Part shown: piece after piece, positions 15,406 through 23,994 of the stretch
Layout: every line of letters begins with the position of its first letter
Numbering within the stretch: the stretch's first letter is position 1
From: Ginsengibacter hankyongi
Lineage (GTDB): Bacteria > Bacteroidota > Bacteroidia > Chitinophagales > Chitinophagaceae
Assembly (NCBI RefSeq): GCF_008710285.1
Contig: NZ_VYQF01000001.1
Location: 868,001 to 932,000 of the forward strand
Length of the DNA stretch: 64,000 bases
Direction of reading: 5' to 3'
Made by a program: the position numbers and the translations under genes
Notes under the pieces: model-generated
What the model saw: the letters and a program-made list of their open reading frames with translations, nothing else
Told to the model about the DNA's origin: nothing
Databases searched by the model: none

Positions 15406-16227
15406 ATGAAAGATTTTCTTAAAGAACTTTTTGCAGGCCAGCAGTATAATGAAAATAATTTCTTTTTAATTGCTGGGCCATGTGTTGTAGAGAGTGAGAC
15501 TTTAGTAATGGACATTGCAAAAAAAGTTTTTGAGATTTGCAAAAGGCTTCAAATTCCTTATACATTCAAGGCTTCTTATCGAAAAGCCAATCGGACCAGT
15601 GGCGATTCTTTTACGGGTATTGGCGATGAAGAAGCAATGCAATTATTAAAAAAAGTAAAAGAAAAATTTTCCATTCCGGTAACAACTGACATACATACTG
15701 CAGAGGAAGCTGCAGTTGCTGCCCAATATGTTGACGTTTTACAGATACCCGCATTCCTCTGCAGGCAAACTGATTTGTTGCTTGCGGCTGCTAGGACTGG
15801 TAAAATTGTAAACGTAAAAAAAGGACAATTTGTGAGCGGCGAAGCCATGAAGTTTGCTTCAAATAAAATAATAAAAGCCGGAAATGATAAAGTGATTTTA
15901 ACTGAAAGAGGAAATTCTTTTGGTTATACCGATCTTATAGTTGATTACAGGAATATACCTATTATGAAAAACCATGGAGTACCTGTAGTTATGGATTGCA
16001 CACATAGTTTACAACAGCCCAATCAAAGCAGCGGCGTTACTGGTGGCAATCCTCAAATGATTGAAACCGTTGCCAAAGCTGCGATTGCAACGGGCGCTGA
16101 TGGCTTATTTATTGAAACACATCCCGATCCTTCCTGCGCTTTAAGTGATGGAGCAAATATGCTGAAGCTTGATTTACTTGAAGAGTTACTTAAAAAATTA
16201 ATTGCCGTTAGAAAGGCTGTTTTATAA
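15406..16227 (+). CDS. kdsA: 3-deoxy-8-phosphooctulonate synthase (KDO-8-P synthase)
   Basis: 273 aa, normal length. It condenses phosphoenolpyruvate with arabinose 5-phosphate in the cytoplasm, the first committed step of KDO for lipopolysaccharide. Family marks are NFFLIAGPCVVESE at the start, FKASYRKANRTSGDSF, QIPAFLCRQTDLLLAAA, NVKKGQFVSGEAMKFA and ERGNSFGYTDLIVDYRNIP. The conserved Cys in IPAFLCRQTD is present in both metal and non-metal types and does not decide the class. The ATG at 15406 follows a close promoter, and the gene is followed by a strong hairpin terminator, so it is probably transcribed alone. Confidence 0.97.
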   Translation: MKDFLKELFAGQQYNENNFFLIAGPCVVESETLVMDIAKKVFEICKRLQIPYTFKASYRKANRTSGDSFTGIGDEEAMQLLKKVKEKFSIPVTTDIHTAEEAAVAAQYVDVLQIPAFLCRQTDLLLAAARTGKIVNVKKGQFVSGEAMKFASNKIIKAGNDKVILTERGNSFGYTDLIVDYRNIPIMKNHGVPVVMDCTHSLQQPNQSSGVTGGNPQMIETVAKAAIATGADGLFIETHPDPSCALSDGANMLKLDLLEELLKKLIAVRKAVL

Positions 16228-16238
16228 ATCAATTGTCT

Positions 16239-16280
16239 TAAAATAGAAAATCCCGCTTAACAACGGGATTTTCTATTTTA
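16239..16280. terminator. Strong bidirectional hairpin terminator
   Basis: A 17-bp perfect stem (TAAAATAGAAAATCCCG and its complement) with the 8-nt loop CTTAACAA. A T-run follows on the plus strand, and A-rich sequence on the other side gives T on the minus strand. It lies between convergent kdsA and the OmpA-like gene and can serve both. Confidence 0.9.
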
Positions 16281-16294
16281 AATATTTTTTTTAC

Positions 16295-17623
16295 TTAATA
16301 ATTCCTAAGTTTCATTTCTACTCTCCTGTTTTTAGAACGGCCTGCAGCAGTTTTGTTATCTGCAATCGGATCATTAATACCATGTCCCGTAGCGGTTATA
16401 CGGCTTTCATCGACTCCATTGGCTATTAAGTATTGCTTAACTGAATTAGCCCTGTTTTCTGATAATGTTTGATTCTTATCTGCAGAGCCAGTAATATCGG
16501 TATAGCCATCAACATCTATTTTATAAGATGGATTATCTTTCAATATCTGTGCTACATCTTTTAATGATTTGTAAGATTTCGCAAGAAGCTTTGAACTACC
16601 TGTTGCAAAGAAAATATTTTTTGCTGCCTTGTTTACTTTTTCAACCACTACCACATCTATTACAGGGCATCCAAAGTTTGATGCAGGCCCTGCTTCGTTT
16701 GGACATTTATCTTCTTCATCATTTACTCCATCATTATCTTTGTCCGGAACCGGGCATCCCTGGTAACGGGCAACTCCTGCAACTGTCGGGCATTTATCTT
16801 CTTCATCATTAATACCATCTTTATCAGTATCGGGTATGGGGCAGCCGTTATACTTCGCGGTGCCTGCAACATCCGGACATTTATCATCTTTATCTGCAAT
16901 TCCATCACCGTCTTTATCAGGACATCCCTGCAAAGCAGTTGTTCCTGCCTGGTCAGGGCATGCATCCAAACTGTCTACTATACCATCTCCATCGCGATCA
17001 ACAACTACAGGTACTTCAACGGCTTTAGGAACAATAACTTTATTGCTGGCGATATTGCCGGCAATAGTTATGCTGTGGTAAAAATGATAGCTTGCATTTT
17101 CAGTAACCGGAATTCTATATTGAGAATTCAAAATTAAATACGCTTCATCCAAAAAATTAACCTGCAAACCAATACCAACAGGAGTAAAAGCGCTAAAATA
17201 TTTTTGATAATTACTGGCGCCTACCCCAAGATCAATAAAAGGTACCACCCAATATTTGTCCGTTAGTAATTTTAAATTAAGGTTTGCTGTGGTTTCTAAT
17301 AAAAAATTATTTGCATTAAAAGCAGGCACGTTATCTATAGGATAGTCCAGAAAAGAACCACCGAGCGTAGCTATAAAATCTACATGTTTACTGATTCCGG
17401 AAAAGTAATCAACTGCAATTCCCGGGTTCATTATCGACGGCTTAAAAAAACTTTTGTCTTTGAGAACACTCACCAAACCGTTAGTTCTGATGTTTGCTGC
17501 GGTTTTAAAATCATTTAAAAAAAAACTAATCCCCAGAGCCTGCTTTTTATGTGTAGTTTCCTGCTGGGCAAATGCTGTTGCAAAACAAAAAATACAAATA
17601 AATAAAAATTGAATTTTTTTCAT
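16295..17623 (-). CDS. OmpA-family outer membrane protein with thrombospondin type 3 repeats
   Basis: About 442 aa. The ATG at 17623 is preferred over the TTG at 17629 because it opens the signal peptide (MKKIQFLFICIFCFATAFAQ). Residues 25-195 look like an 8-stranded beta-barrel. Then follow four calcium-binding TSP3 repeats (DRDGDGIVDSLDACPDQAG, DKDGDGIADKDDKCPDVAG and similar, about 198-315). The last 120 residues are a peptidoglycan-binding OmpA domain (FATGSSKLLAKSYKSLKDVA, DGYTDITGSADKNQTLSENR, TATGHGINDPIADN, SKNRRVEMKL). It anchors the outer membrane to the cell wall. The four genes up to 19897 run on the same strand and three of them concern the envelope. Confidence 0.93.
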   Translation of the reverse strand: MKKIQFLFICIFCFATAFAQQETTHKKQALGISFFLNDFKTAANIRTNGLVSVLKDKSFFKPSIMNPGIAVDYFSGISKHVDFIATLGGSFLDYPIDNVPAFNANNFLLETTANLNLKLLTDKYWVVPFIDLGVGASNYQKYFSAFTPVGIGLQVNFLDEAYLILNSQYRIPVTENASYHFYHSITIAGNIASNKVIVPKAVEVPVVVDRDGDGIVDSLDACPDQAGTTALQGCPDKDGDGIADKDDKCPDVAGTAKYNGCPIPDTDKDGINDEEDKCPTVAGVARYQGCPVPDKDNDGVNDEEDKCPNEAGPASNFGCPVIDVVVVEKVNKAAKNIFFATGSSKLLAKSYKSLKDVAQILKDNPSYKIDVDGYTDITGSADKNQTLSENRANSVKQYLIANGVDESRITATGHGINDPIADNKTAAGRSKNRRVEMKLRNY

Positions 17624-17717
17624 AGCCAATTAGTTTACTGTAAAGCAAAATTAATCCGTCGCAGGCAAAGGGTAAAATTAATTAGTTATCTATTTTATGT
17701 AAACCGTCTCCACAAGC

Positions 17718-18143
17718 TTATGGACGAAAATTGTTGAGCACCTCTACTTTTACCTTTGCCACGCCTCTTCCCAAAAAACCAAGATCCCTGGCGGCAGCTC
17801 TTGACAAATCAACAAGGCGTTTATTTTTATGATTCATCCTGTCGTTTATTCTTACAATAACGGTTCTATGATTGCGAAGATTGGTAACTTTTATCCACGT
17901 GCCAAGAGGTAATACATTACAGGCAGCAGTGTATTTTGCAGAATTATAAATTTCATCGTTCCTTGTAGAGCGCCCCTCAAATTTCTTAGCATAAAAACTT
18001 GCTACTCCGTATTTGACAATCGTTTTTTTGGTACTCTTTTTTTCTTTTGCGTTTATATGCTTTTTTCTCCTAACTGTTTTTTGCGCATATAAATTCTGTG
18101 AAAAAAAAGCAATTAGTAAAAAGACAGGAATTATTTTTCTCAT
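17718..18143 (-). CDS. RlpA-like septal/peptidoglycan protein (double-psi beta-barrel)
   Basis: 141 aa. Signal peptide (MRKIIPVFLLIAFFSQNLYA), a basic Lys-rich linker, then the RlpA-type double-psi beta-barrel: YGVASFYAKKFEGRSTRNDE, AACNVLPLGTWIKVTNLRN, VIVRINDRM and LVDLSRAAARDLGFL. The Asp of NDRM is the conserved position corresponding to the catalytic Asp of lytic-transglycosylase members. There is no SPOR domain, so it lacks the usual septum-targeting part. It probably acts on peptidoglycan in the periplasm. It lies 62 bp after an L,D-transpeptidase on the same strand. Confidence 0.9.
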   Translation of the reverse strand: MRKIIPVFLLIAFFSQNLYAQKTVRRKKHINAKEKKSTKKTIVKYGVASFYAKKFEGRSTRNDEIYNSAKYTAACNVLPLGTWIKVTNLRNHRTVIVRINDRMNHKNKRLVDLSRAAARDLGFLGRGVAKVKVEVLNNFRP

Positions 18144-18205
18144 ATTAATTAATGATGAGGTAATATTTTACAAAATAATAATTAATAGCATAACGTATTT
18201 GTCGC

Positions 18206-19897
18206 TTATTTATTTGCAAAATATTTTTCGGCAAGCATAGCATCGTCATTATAAATGTCTTTATAGATAACCAGTTTATCATCTCTTGCTTCACAGGAAA
18301 AATATTCAATAAAAAGAGGTAGCCTGTTCTTTATAAATATACGTTTCCTGTCTCTATTGCTGAGCCATTTTTTAATAGAATCAACATCGTAAGCGAGCTT
18401 CTGTTCTTTGGTTGTATTTAAACTATCGTTTCTTGCAATATAGAACGCAAGTTGCTCCCATTTTTGAACACGCACACAACCATGGCTCAACCCCCGGTCA
18501 GAATTTTGAAAAAGATAACGTTGATTGGTATCGTGCAGGTAAACGCTATAAGGATTATTAAAGTTAAATTTTAGTACTCCCAACGCATTGTCGTCTCCGC
18601 TGCCCTGCATTATTTTCCATGGAATTCCTTTAGAATATTTTGACCATTTAATAGTGTAAGGATCTACAATGTCTCCCTTGGAATCAACCAAATTAAATCC
18701 CTTCGCTGCAAGGTAACCCGGATCCTTTTTTAATGCCGGCAAAATATCTTTCTTAATAATGCTTTCGGGAATTGTCCATTGCGGATATGTGACCATATCC
18801 GTAATTGCAGAAGTTAATACAGGCGTACGTGTTTCAGGTTTACCTATAATAACTTTAGAACGTATTATTAACGTATCATTATCCCATAATTCGAGGAAAT
18901 AAGATGGAAGATTTACCCAAACATATCGCAGCGGAAGTGTATCGGGCATCAGCTTATAACGGTCAAGCGTAATTGCAATTCGCCTGAATTTCTCCTGGTC
19001 AAAATTATTAAGAGATTCGATAAGCTTCGGGCCAAATTTTCCGTCTTTCCTGAGTTTATTAGCACTTTGGTATTTCTTTATTTCTTTGCTTAATAACACT
19101 GAATCAGGTAATGTGTCGAGCGGCTTGGCCAAACCAGATTGGACCAATCTCTTTTGAAGATTTTTAATAAGTAAAAAAGAATCTTTTTGCGGGTAAACAA
19201 TAAACTGGTACCTGGTAGTATCCATATTATCAACAAAATCCTTCACAAGGTTTTTAAGAGACTGATATCGAAAGTTAGCAGGTTCAACAGAATTAAACAG
19301 GTTAGTTAAAGAAGCAATATTGCGGGCTTCAGTTAAATTTTTAATAAAAAATGAATCAATATATTTTGGCTTCCGGGTTATTGAAAGAGTTTCGGGTAAA
19401 AGTCTTCCCTCTTTAAGATCTCGTAAGGTTTTCATAAAAGCATCGCTTAGCAACAGGTCTGCTTTCGTCCATACTATTGCATCTTTTTTTGCTAAAGTAT
19501 CCTCGATTATCTTTTTTCGTAATGCAGTTAATTCGTTAAAATGATAATCGCGGGGATAGAGTCCATAATATTTGGAATGCTCAATAAAATCAAACATTGA
19601 ATCCGCAAGAGGCATCCATTTTTCTTTCCTGCTCCAGATGTTGTGATAATTGTTGTTATCATAAAATGAGTTTACCACGTTAAAGAGATATAATTTACTG
19701 GAATCATTTATTTTGCCATTATTATCATGGGCAAATTGTAATACCGCTTTTATATTTTCAGTAATCTGATCATCCATCTCCTCAGGCACTTTTACAATCT
19801 CTTTTTTAACTGCAGCATGCTTATTCTTGCAGCCAATTATACCACTCATGAGAATAAGAGTAAATAAAACATAAACTACATTTGTTTTTTGAAGCAT
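18206..19897 (-). CDS. L,D-transpeptidase, YcbB-like lipoprotein
   Basis: 563 aa. A lipoprotein signal is seen (MLQKTNVVYVLFTLILMSGI, then IGCKNK with Cys at 23). A scaffold domain and a peptidoglycan-binding segment (KEIKKYQSANKLRKDGKFGP, about 275) precede the YkuD catalytic domain. The active site is DRGLSHGCVRVQKWEQLA (His and Cys both present), with PETRTPVLTSAITDMVTYPQWTIP-type strands before it. It would form 3-3 cross-links or attach proteins to peptidoglycan. It faces the dipeptidase gene across a 57-bp divergent gap. Length and order match the YcbB/LdtD type rather than short Ykud enzymes. Confidence 0.92.
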   Translation of the reverse strand: MLQKTNVVYVLFTLILMSGIIGCKNKHAAVKKEIVKVPEEMDDQITENIKAVLQFAHDNNGKINDSSKLYLFNVVNSFYDNNNYHNIWSRKEKWMPLADSMFDFIEHSKYYGLYPRDYHFNELTALRKKIIEDTLAKKDAIVWTKADLLLSDAFMKTLRDLKEGRLLPETLSITRKPKYIDSFFIKNLTEARNIASLTNLFNSVEPANFRYQSLKNLVKDFVDNMDTTRYQFIVYPQKDSFLLIKNLQKRLVQSGLAKPLDTLPDSVLLSKEIKKYQSANKLRKDGKFGPKLIESLNNFDQEKFRRIAITLDRYKLMPDTLPLRYVWVNLPSYFLELWDNDTLIIRSKVIIGKPETRTPVLTSAITDMVTYPQWTIPESIIKKDILPALKKDPGYLAAKGFNLVDSKGDIVDPYTIKWSKYSKGIPWKIMQGSGDDNALGVLKFNFNNPYSVYLHDTNQRYLFQNSDRGLSHGCVRVQKWEQLAFYIARNDSLNTTKEQKLAYDVDSIKKWLSNRDRKRIFIKNRLPLFIEYFSCEARDDKLVIYKDIYNDDAMLAEKYFANK

Positions 19898-19954
19898 GTT
19901 GTTATAGGTGTTTAGAAATAATAATGGTTCTTATAAAAATTTAAAATTAAAATA

Positions 19955-20698
19955 ATGATTTATAAAGTAAACAATTCTTTGAAGTTATTACTGCTGTTTA
20001 CCCTTATATTTCATTTTGCAGTTATAAAAATTTCAGCACAATCAAAAGTCGGCAATAAGTATGGGTTAATGGTTATTGATGATGTAAAATTATTACAAAG
20101 CGAAATTGTGACTGATTCCAATAAGAAAATGATTGATGTGAAAAAAGCGATCCCTTCTTTAATTATTGATTTAAGATACTCAACCAACAACAATTTTATG
20201 CATCGAAGGTTGTATCCGTCGCTGCAAACGACCTACCTCCGGCTTGCAGCAGTAAACGCTCTGAAAAAAGTGGTTATTGCCCTTAACAATGAAAATCTTA
20301 CTATAAAAATATTCGATGCTTATCGCCCTTATGCTGTTACCGAAGAAATGTGGGAAGCTGTAAAAGATAATCGCTACGCGGCAGATCCAGCCAAGGGAAG
20401 CGGACATAACCGTGGAATAGCCGTTGATGTTACGTTAGTAAATCTTCGTACAAAAAAAGAGTTAAACATGGGTACTGGCTTCGATGATTTCAGCGATACT
20501 GCCCACGGGGACTTCACGGGATTGCCGCAAGCAGTTTTAGACAATAGGCTTTTATTAAAAAACGTTATGGCAAAATACGGTTTCGTAAGCCTCAGTATGG
20601 AGTGGTGGCATTTTAGTTTGCCAGGTGCTAAGGATTATGAACTCCTGGATATTCCTTTTGCAGCACTAAAAAAAATTAACAGGAAAACAAAATATTAG
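19955..20698 (+). CDS. D-alanyl-D-alanine dipeptidase, VanX/DdpX-like (M15D)
   Basis: 247 aa with a signal peptide (about 1-28, ending ISAQ). The zinc site is complete: SGHNRGIAVDVTLVN (the SxHxxGxAxD motif) and MEWWHFSLPG (catalytic Glu and third ligand His). The start of the fold, IPSLIIDLRYSTNNNFMHRR, and IFDAYRPYAVTEEMW are typical. Such enzymes split D-Ala-D-Ala; in non-resistant species they serve peptidoglycan turnover. The signal peptide and the neighbouring L,D-transpeptidase fit a periplasmic recycling role better than vancomycin resistance. Its stop overlaps the convergent YkgJ-like gene by 4 nt. Confidence 0.93.
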   Translation: MIYKVNNSLKLLLLFTLIFHFAVIKISAQSKVGNKYGLMVIDDVKLLQSEIVTDSNKKMIDVKKAIPSLIIDLRYSTNNNFMHRRLYPSLQTTYLRLAAVNALKKVVIALNNENLTIKIFDAYRPYAVTEEMWEAVKDNRYAADPAKGSGHNRGIAVDVTLVNLRTKKELNMGTGFDDFSDTAHGDFTGLPQAVLDNRLLLKNVMAKYGFVSLSMEWWHFSLPGAKDYELLDIPFAALKKINRKTKY

Positions 20699-21198
20699 CT
20701 CTTTATTGCTTCATACATTTTCTCCACAAGTAGCATTGTTGCCGGGCAATATTCAATGTTCTGTTTATGAACGTGCATGTAATCTTTAAATGGCTTTTTC
20801 AATAAGTGCGGAAATCCGGCACAATCTGCAGGACGCACTTCATAAATAGAACACATATTCGTTTTAAGGTCGAGAAACTGGCAGGGCCTTGATTTGTTCA
20901 TCCAGTCGTTTCCCCTTTTATCAAGGTAAAGCCATTTTTCTTTTAAATCTTTTGGCCTCATACCCAAATGCGCAGCGATTCTTTTTATATCGGTAAAGGT
21001 ATAAGTTGGGCTCATTACCTTACAACAATTAGCACAACCGAGGCAATCAATTTCTTCCCACACTTCCTTATTTTTTTGCAATACAATATTCTCAAAATTT
21101 CTGGGGAGATTATTTTCGGTTTTTGTAATGAAATACCGAAACGATCTTTTATTTTTTTGAAACTTTCTTTTGTGCTTTAGAAGATTAATACGCTGCAT
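20695..21198 (-). CDS. YkgJ-family cysteine cluster protein
   Basis: 167 aa. It contains CLGCANCCKVMSP (CxxCxxCC) near residue 54, CQFLDLKTNMCSIYEVRPADC further on, and a final CPATM. This is the metal- or iron-sulfur-binding pattern of the YkgJ (UPF0153) family, whose function is not established. The N-terminal 35 residues are very basic. It is divergent from xerD (113 bp) and convergent with the dipeptidase gene. Confidence 0.9.
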   Translation of the reverse strand: MQRINLLKHKRKFQKNKRSFRYFITKTENNLPRNFENIVLQKNKEVWEEIDCLGCANCCKVMSPTYTFTDIKRIAAHLGMRPKDLKEKWLYLDKRGNDWMNKSRPCQFLDLKTNMCSIYEVRPADCAGFPHLLKKPFKDYMHVHKQNIEYCPATMLLVEKMYEAIKS

Positions 21199-21311
21199 GT
21201 AAGATGAAAGTTAGATAGGCCGCCGAATAGATTTAAAGTAGTTTGTTTAAAACTATAAAAGTAGCGCATATTTTATTTTAATTTCACACAACTATTAAAC
21301 CAGGGCCTACC

Positions 21312-22211
21312 ATGTGGGATGTTTATAAAAAGGGATTTAAGGCACATCTTCAGCTTGAAAAATCTTTATCAGAAAATTCTGTTGAAGCCTACATTCACGA
21401 TATCGATAAACTAACGCAGTTCCTTTCATTCAGCGAGCCTGAACTAAAACCCGAACAGGTTAATTTAAAACACCTTGAAAAATTTTTGCAATGGATCGGT
21501 GAATTGGGAATGACGCCTTCTTCGCAATCAAGAATTATTTCCGGGCTTAGAAATTTTTATAAATATTGTCAGCAAGAACAAATTTCAAAAACAGATCCAA
21601 CAGCTCTGCTCGAAACTCCGAGGCTAATAAAACATTTGCCGGATGTGTTAAGCTTTAGCGAAATAGAGCGTATAAGTAATTCGATTGATGTAAGTACCAA
21701 TGAAGGCGCAAGAAATAAAGCCATAATTGAAACCTTGTACAGTTGCGGATTACGGGTAAGTGAGTTGGTAAATCTCCGCTTATCCTGCCTGTATTTTGAT
21801 GTGGGTTATATCCGCATTATTGGAAAAGGAGATAAAGAAAGATTAGTTCCTGTAGGCCGCCCAGCCATAAAATACATTAATATCTACCGCCAAAATATTC
21901 GTGTACATGTTCCCGTTATACCAGGCTTTGAAGATATTCTTTTTCTTAACCGCAGGGGAAGAAAGCTGTCACGGGTTATGATTTTTATGATCATAAAAGA
22001 TCTTGCAAAAAAAGCCAGTATACCAAAGACCATTTCCCCTCATACCTTCAGGCATTCATTTGCTACCCATTTGGTAGAAGGTGGTGCAGATTTAAGGGCA
22101 GTACAGGAAATGCTGGGCCATGAAAGCATTACTACAACAGAAATCTATACACATCTTAACCGGGAATATCTCCGGAATACGTTGGAGCAATTTCATCCTT
22201 CCTATAAATAA
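21312..22211 (+). CDS. xerD: Tyrosine recombinase XerD
   Basis: 299 aa, standard length. The N-terminal SAM-like DNA-binding domain (about 1-90) is followed by the catalytic domain with all residues: Arg in LYSCGLRVSELVNL, Lys in GKGDKERLVPV, HxxR in SPHTFRHSFATHLVEGGADL, His in MLGHESITTT and the nucleophile Tyr in EIYTHLNREYL. With XerC it resolves chromosome dimers at dif. The length, the motif set and the housekeeping neighbours argue against a phage or island integrase. Confidence 0.94.
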   Translation: MWDVYKKGFKAHLQLEKSLSENSVEAYIHDIDKLTQFLSFSEPELKPEQVNLKHLEKFLQWIGELGMTPSSQSRIISGLRNFYKYCQQEQISKTDPTALLETPRLIKHLPDVLSFSEIERISNSIDVSTNEGARNKAIIETLYSCGLRVSELVNLRLSCLYFDVGYIRIIGKGDKERLVPVGRPAIKYINIYRQNIRVHVPVIPGFEDILFLNRRGRKLSRVMIFMIIKDLAKKASIPKTISPHTFRHSFATHLVEGGADLRAVQEMLGHESITTTEIYTHLNREYLRNTLEQFHPSYK

Positions 22212-22326
22212 AGTATTTCAATATTTTCCGTACAAAATCTTTATCCGGTTGCCCTATAAAGATGAATCTTAGTAAAATATTAAAAGAGAGAAAAAGCGTA
22301 CTAACGGGATATTTTTTTGAAAGTAA

Positions 22327-23118
22327 TTATTTCCCTTCAACCAGCACCTTCTCGTTTTGATAAGCGCTATTTTCATTGATATTTTTAACCCGGCTCCTGT
22401 AATTCTTAAACATACTCATCCATTTAAGTTTCAGCACGCCGAAAATACCTTCCTTGACAATTCCCTTATTCATTTTCGAAATACCATATTTCCTGTCGAT
22501 AAATGTAATGGGAACTTCCTTTATAATAAAGCCAAGCTTCCATGCAGCAAATTTCATTTCTATCTGGAACGCGTACCCGACAAAACTAATCTCGTCTAAA
22601 TTAATTGCTTCGAGTACATTAGATGTGTAACATACAAAGCCGGCCGTAGGGTCTTTTACCGGCATAAACGTAATTAAACGGGTATAAATTGATGCACCTT
22701 TTGACAAATTTACTCTGATGGATGGCCAGTTTTTTACGTTTCCGCCCTTTACATAACGGGACCCCACCGCTACATCGGCACCATCATATTTGCAAGCCTT
22801 GTAAAGTTTATCTAGATCGTGAGGGTCATGCGAAAAATCGCAATCCATTTCAAAAATGTATTGATAACCCCTGGATATTGCCCACCTGAAACCGAGTATA
22901 TAAGCGGTTCCCAAACCAAGTTTTCCTTCCCGCTCTTCGAGAAAAAGTTTTCCGTTATATTTCGAAAAAAGCCCTCTCACAATTGCCCCGGTACCGTCAG
23001 GAGAGTTATCATCTATAATAAGAATATGAAAATTTTGCTGAAGCGAAAACACTGTTTCAATAACAGAAGCAACATTCTCTTTCTCATTGTATGTAGGTAT
23101 AATAAGAAGTTTTTCCAA
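22327..23118 (-). CDS. Polyprenol monophosphomannose synthase-like glycosyltransferase (GT2)
   Basis: 263 aa. The GT-A fold begins MEKLLIIPTYNEKENV, with LIIDDNSPDGTGAIV (nucleotide-binding Asp) and the metal DxD in FEMDCDFSHDPHDL. VGSRYVKGG, DPTAGFVCY and VPITFIDRKYGISKMN are typical of DPM1-type enzymes. It lacks the C-terminal membrane GtrA part, so it resembles the soluble catalytic subunit form. It would move mannose (or another sugar) from a nucleotide sugar to polyprenyl phosphate for envelope glycan or protein glycosylation. Sugar specificity cannot be read from the sequence. Confidence 0.92.
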   Translation of the reverse strand: MEKLLIIPTYNEKENVASVIETVFSLQQNFHILIIDDNSPDGTGAIVRGLFSKYNGKLFLEEREGKLGLGTAYILGFRWAISRGYQYIFEMDCDFSHDPHDLDKLYKACKYDGADVAVGSRYVKGGNVKNWPSIRVNLSKGASIYTRLITFMPVKDPTAGFVCYTSNVLEAINLDEISFVGYAFQIEMKFAAWKLGFIIKEVPITFIDRKYGISKMNKGIVKEGIFGVLKLKWMSMFKNYRSRVKNINENSAYQNEKVLVEGK

Positions 23119-23188
23119 AAAAGGGCTTGTGTGTTTAAAATGAAATTACAATTAATCTTAAAAATTCCTTTTAAAAAGTTTTACAAGG

Positions 23189-23956
23189 TCATTTTTTTAA
23201 TAAGGTTCGGTTCAATATTTCAGTAAGCTTTTGCTTTGTATGTAATGGGAAGTCGCCTTTCATCATCCAGTCATAATATTGAGGCTCAGCCTTTAAAACC
23301 TCGGAAACGGGGCGGCCTTTATGTTTTCCAAAGTTAAATACTTCTACATCATTATCCATAACAAACCGCCTCGCAAAATCCACGAATTTCTCTTCGCCTG
23401 TAAATTGCAAAATAGTATCTAAAGTATTTCCTAAATGTTCATACCGGGTAAGCTGGGCTTCCAATATTTCCCAGGTGGCTGTGGCATCGGCCTCGGCTGA
23501 ATGGGCATCATGCAATTCCTTTTCGCAATAAAATTTATAGGCGGCCCCGAGCGTTCTCTTTTCCATCATATGAAAAATATGCTGAACGTCAAGCATTTTC
23601 CTGTTTGACATTTCGATTTCAAGGCCAGCTCTCAAAAATTCTTCCATTAACAGCGGGATATCAAAACGATTGGAGTTATACCCGGAAAAATCTGAATCCT
23701 CAATGAATTGTTTCAGCTCGTTAGCAACCTGCTTAAATGTAGGCGCATCTTTTACCTTATCATCCGTAATGCCATGTATTTCACTGCTGTTTTTTGGAAT
23801 TGATATTTGGGGGTTAATAATTTTCTGCTTCACAGCTTTAGTTCCGTCAGGAAATATTTTTATAATAGCTATTTCCACAATTCTATCGGTTGAAAGATTG
23901 GTGCCTGTTGTTTCAAGGTCAATAAAAACTAATGGGCGTTTTAGTTGTAAGGGCAT
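23189..23956 (-). CDS. DnaQ-like 3'-5' exonuclease
   Basis: 255 aa. DEDDh nuclease: Exo I VFIDLETTGTNLSTDRIVEI, Exo II SGYNSNRFDIPLLMEEF, and Exo III with HDAHSAEADATATWEIL (His and Asp present). The IHGITDDKVKDAPTF stretch is typical of polymerase III epsilon-type enzymes. The last 60 residues (FNFGKHKGRPVSEVLKAEP, YDWMMKGDFP) form the small exo-associated domain common in Bacteroidota. It may be a stand-alone proofreading or repair nuclease. It lies between the Mpl gene and the glycosyltransferase, same strand, 38 bp after mpl. Confidence 0.92.
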   Translation of the reverse strand: MPLQLKRPLVFIDLETTGTNLSTDRIVEIAIIKIFPDGTKAVKQKIINPQISIPKNSSEIHGITDDKVKDAPTFKQVANELKQFIEDSDFSGYNSNRFDIPLLMEEFLRAGLEIEMSNRKMLDVQHIFHMMEKRTLGAAYKFYCEKELHDAHSAEADATATWEILEAQLTRYEHLGNTLDTILQFTGEEKFVDFARRFVMDNDVEVFNFGKHKGRPVSEVLKAEPQYYDWMMKGDFPLHTKQKLTEILNRTLLKK

Positions 23957-23994
23957 TATTGAATTTTAAATTTAGAATTTAGTTTATTATTAAT

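Noticed and set aside
19955-20698. Vancomycin-resistance vanX
   Set aside because: No vanH or vanA-like genes are present and the product has a signal peptide, pointing to periplasmic wall turnover.
21312-22211. Tyrosine recombinase as mobile-element integrase
   Set aside because: Length and motifs fit housekeeping XerD, and the neighbours are ordinary chromosomal genes.
22262-22360. 32-aa plus-strand frame between xerD and the glycosyltransferase
   Set aside because: It runs into the convergent gene and has no features of a protein.
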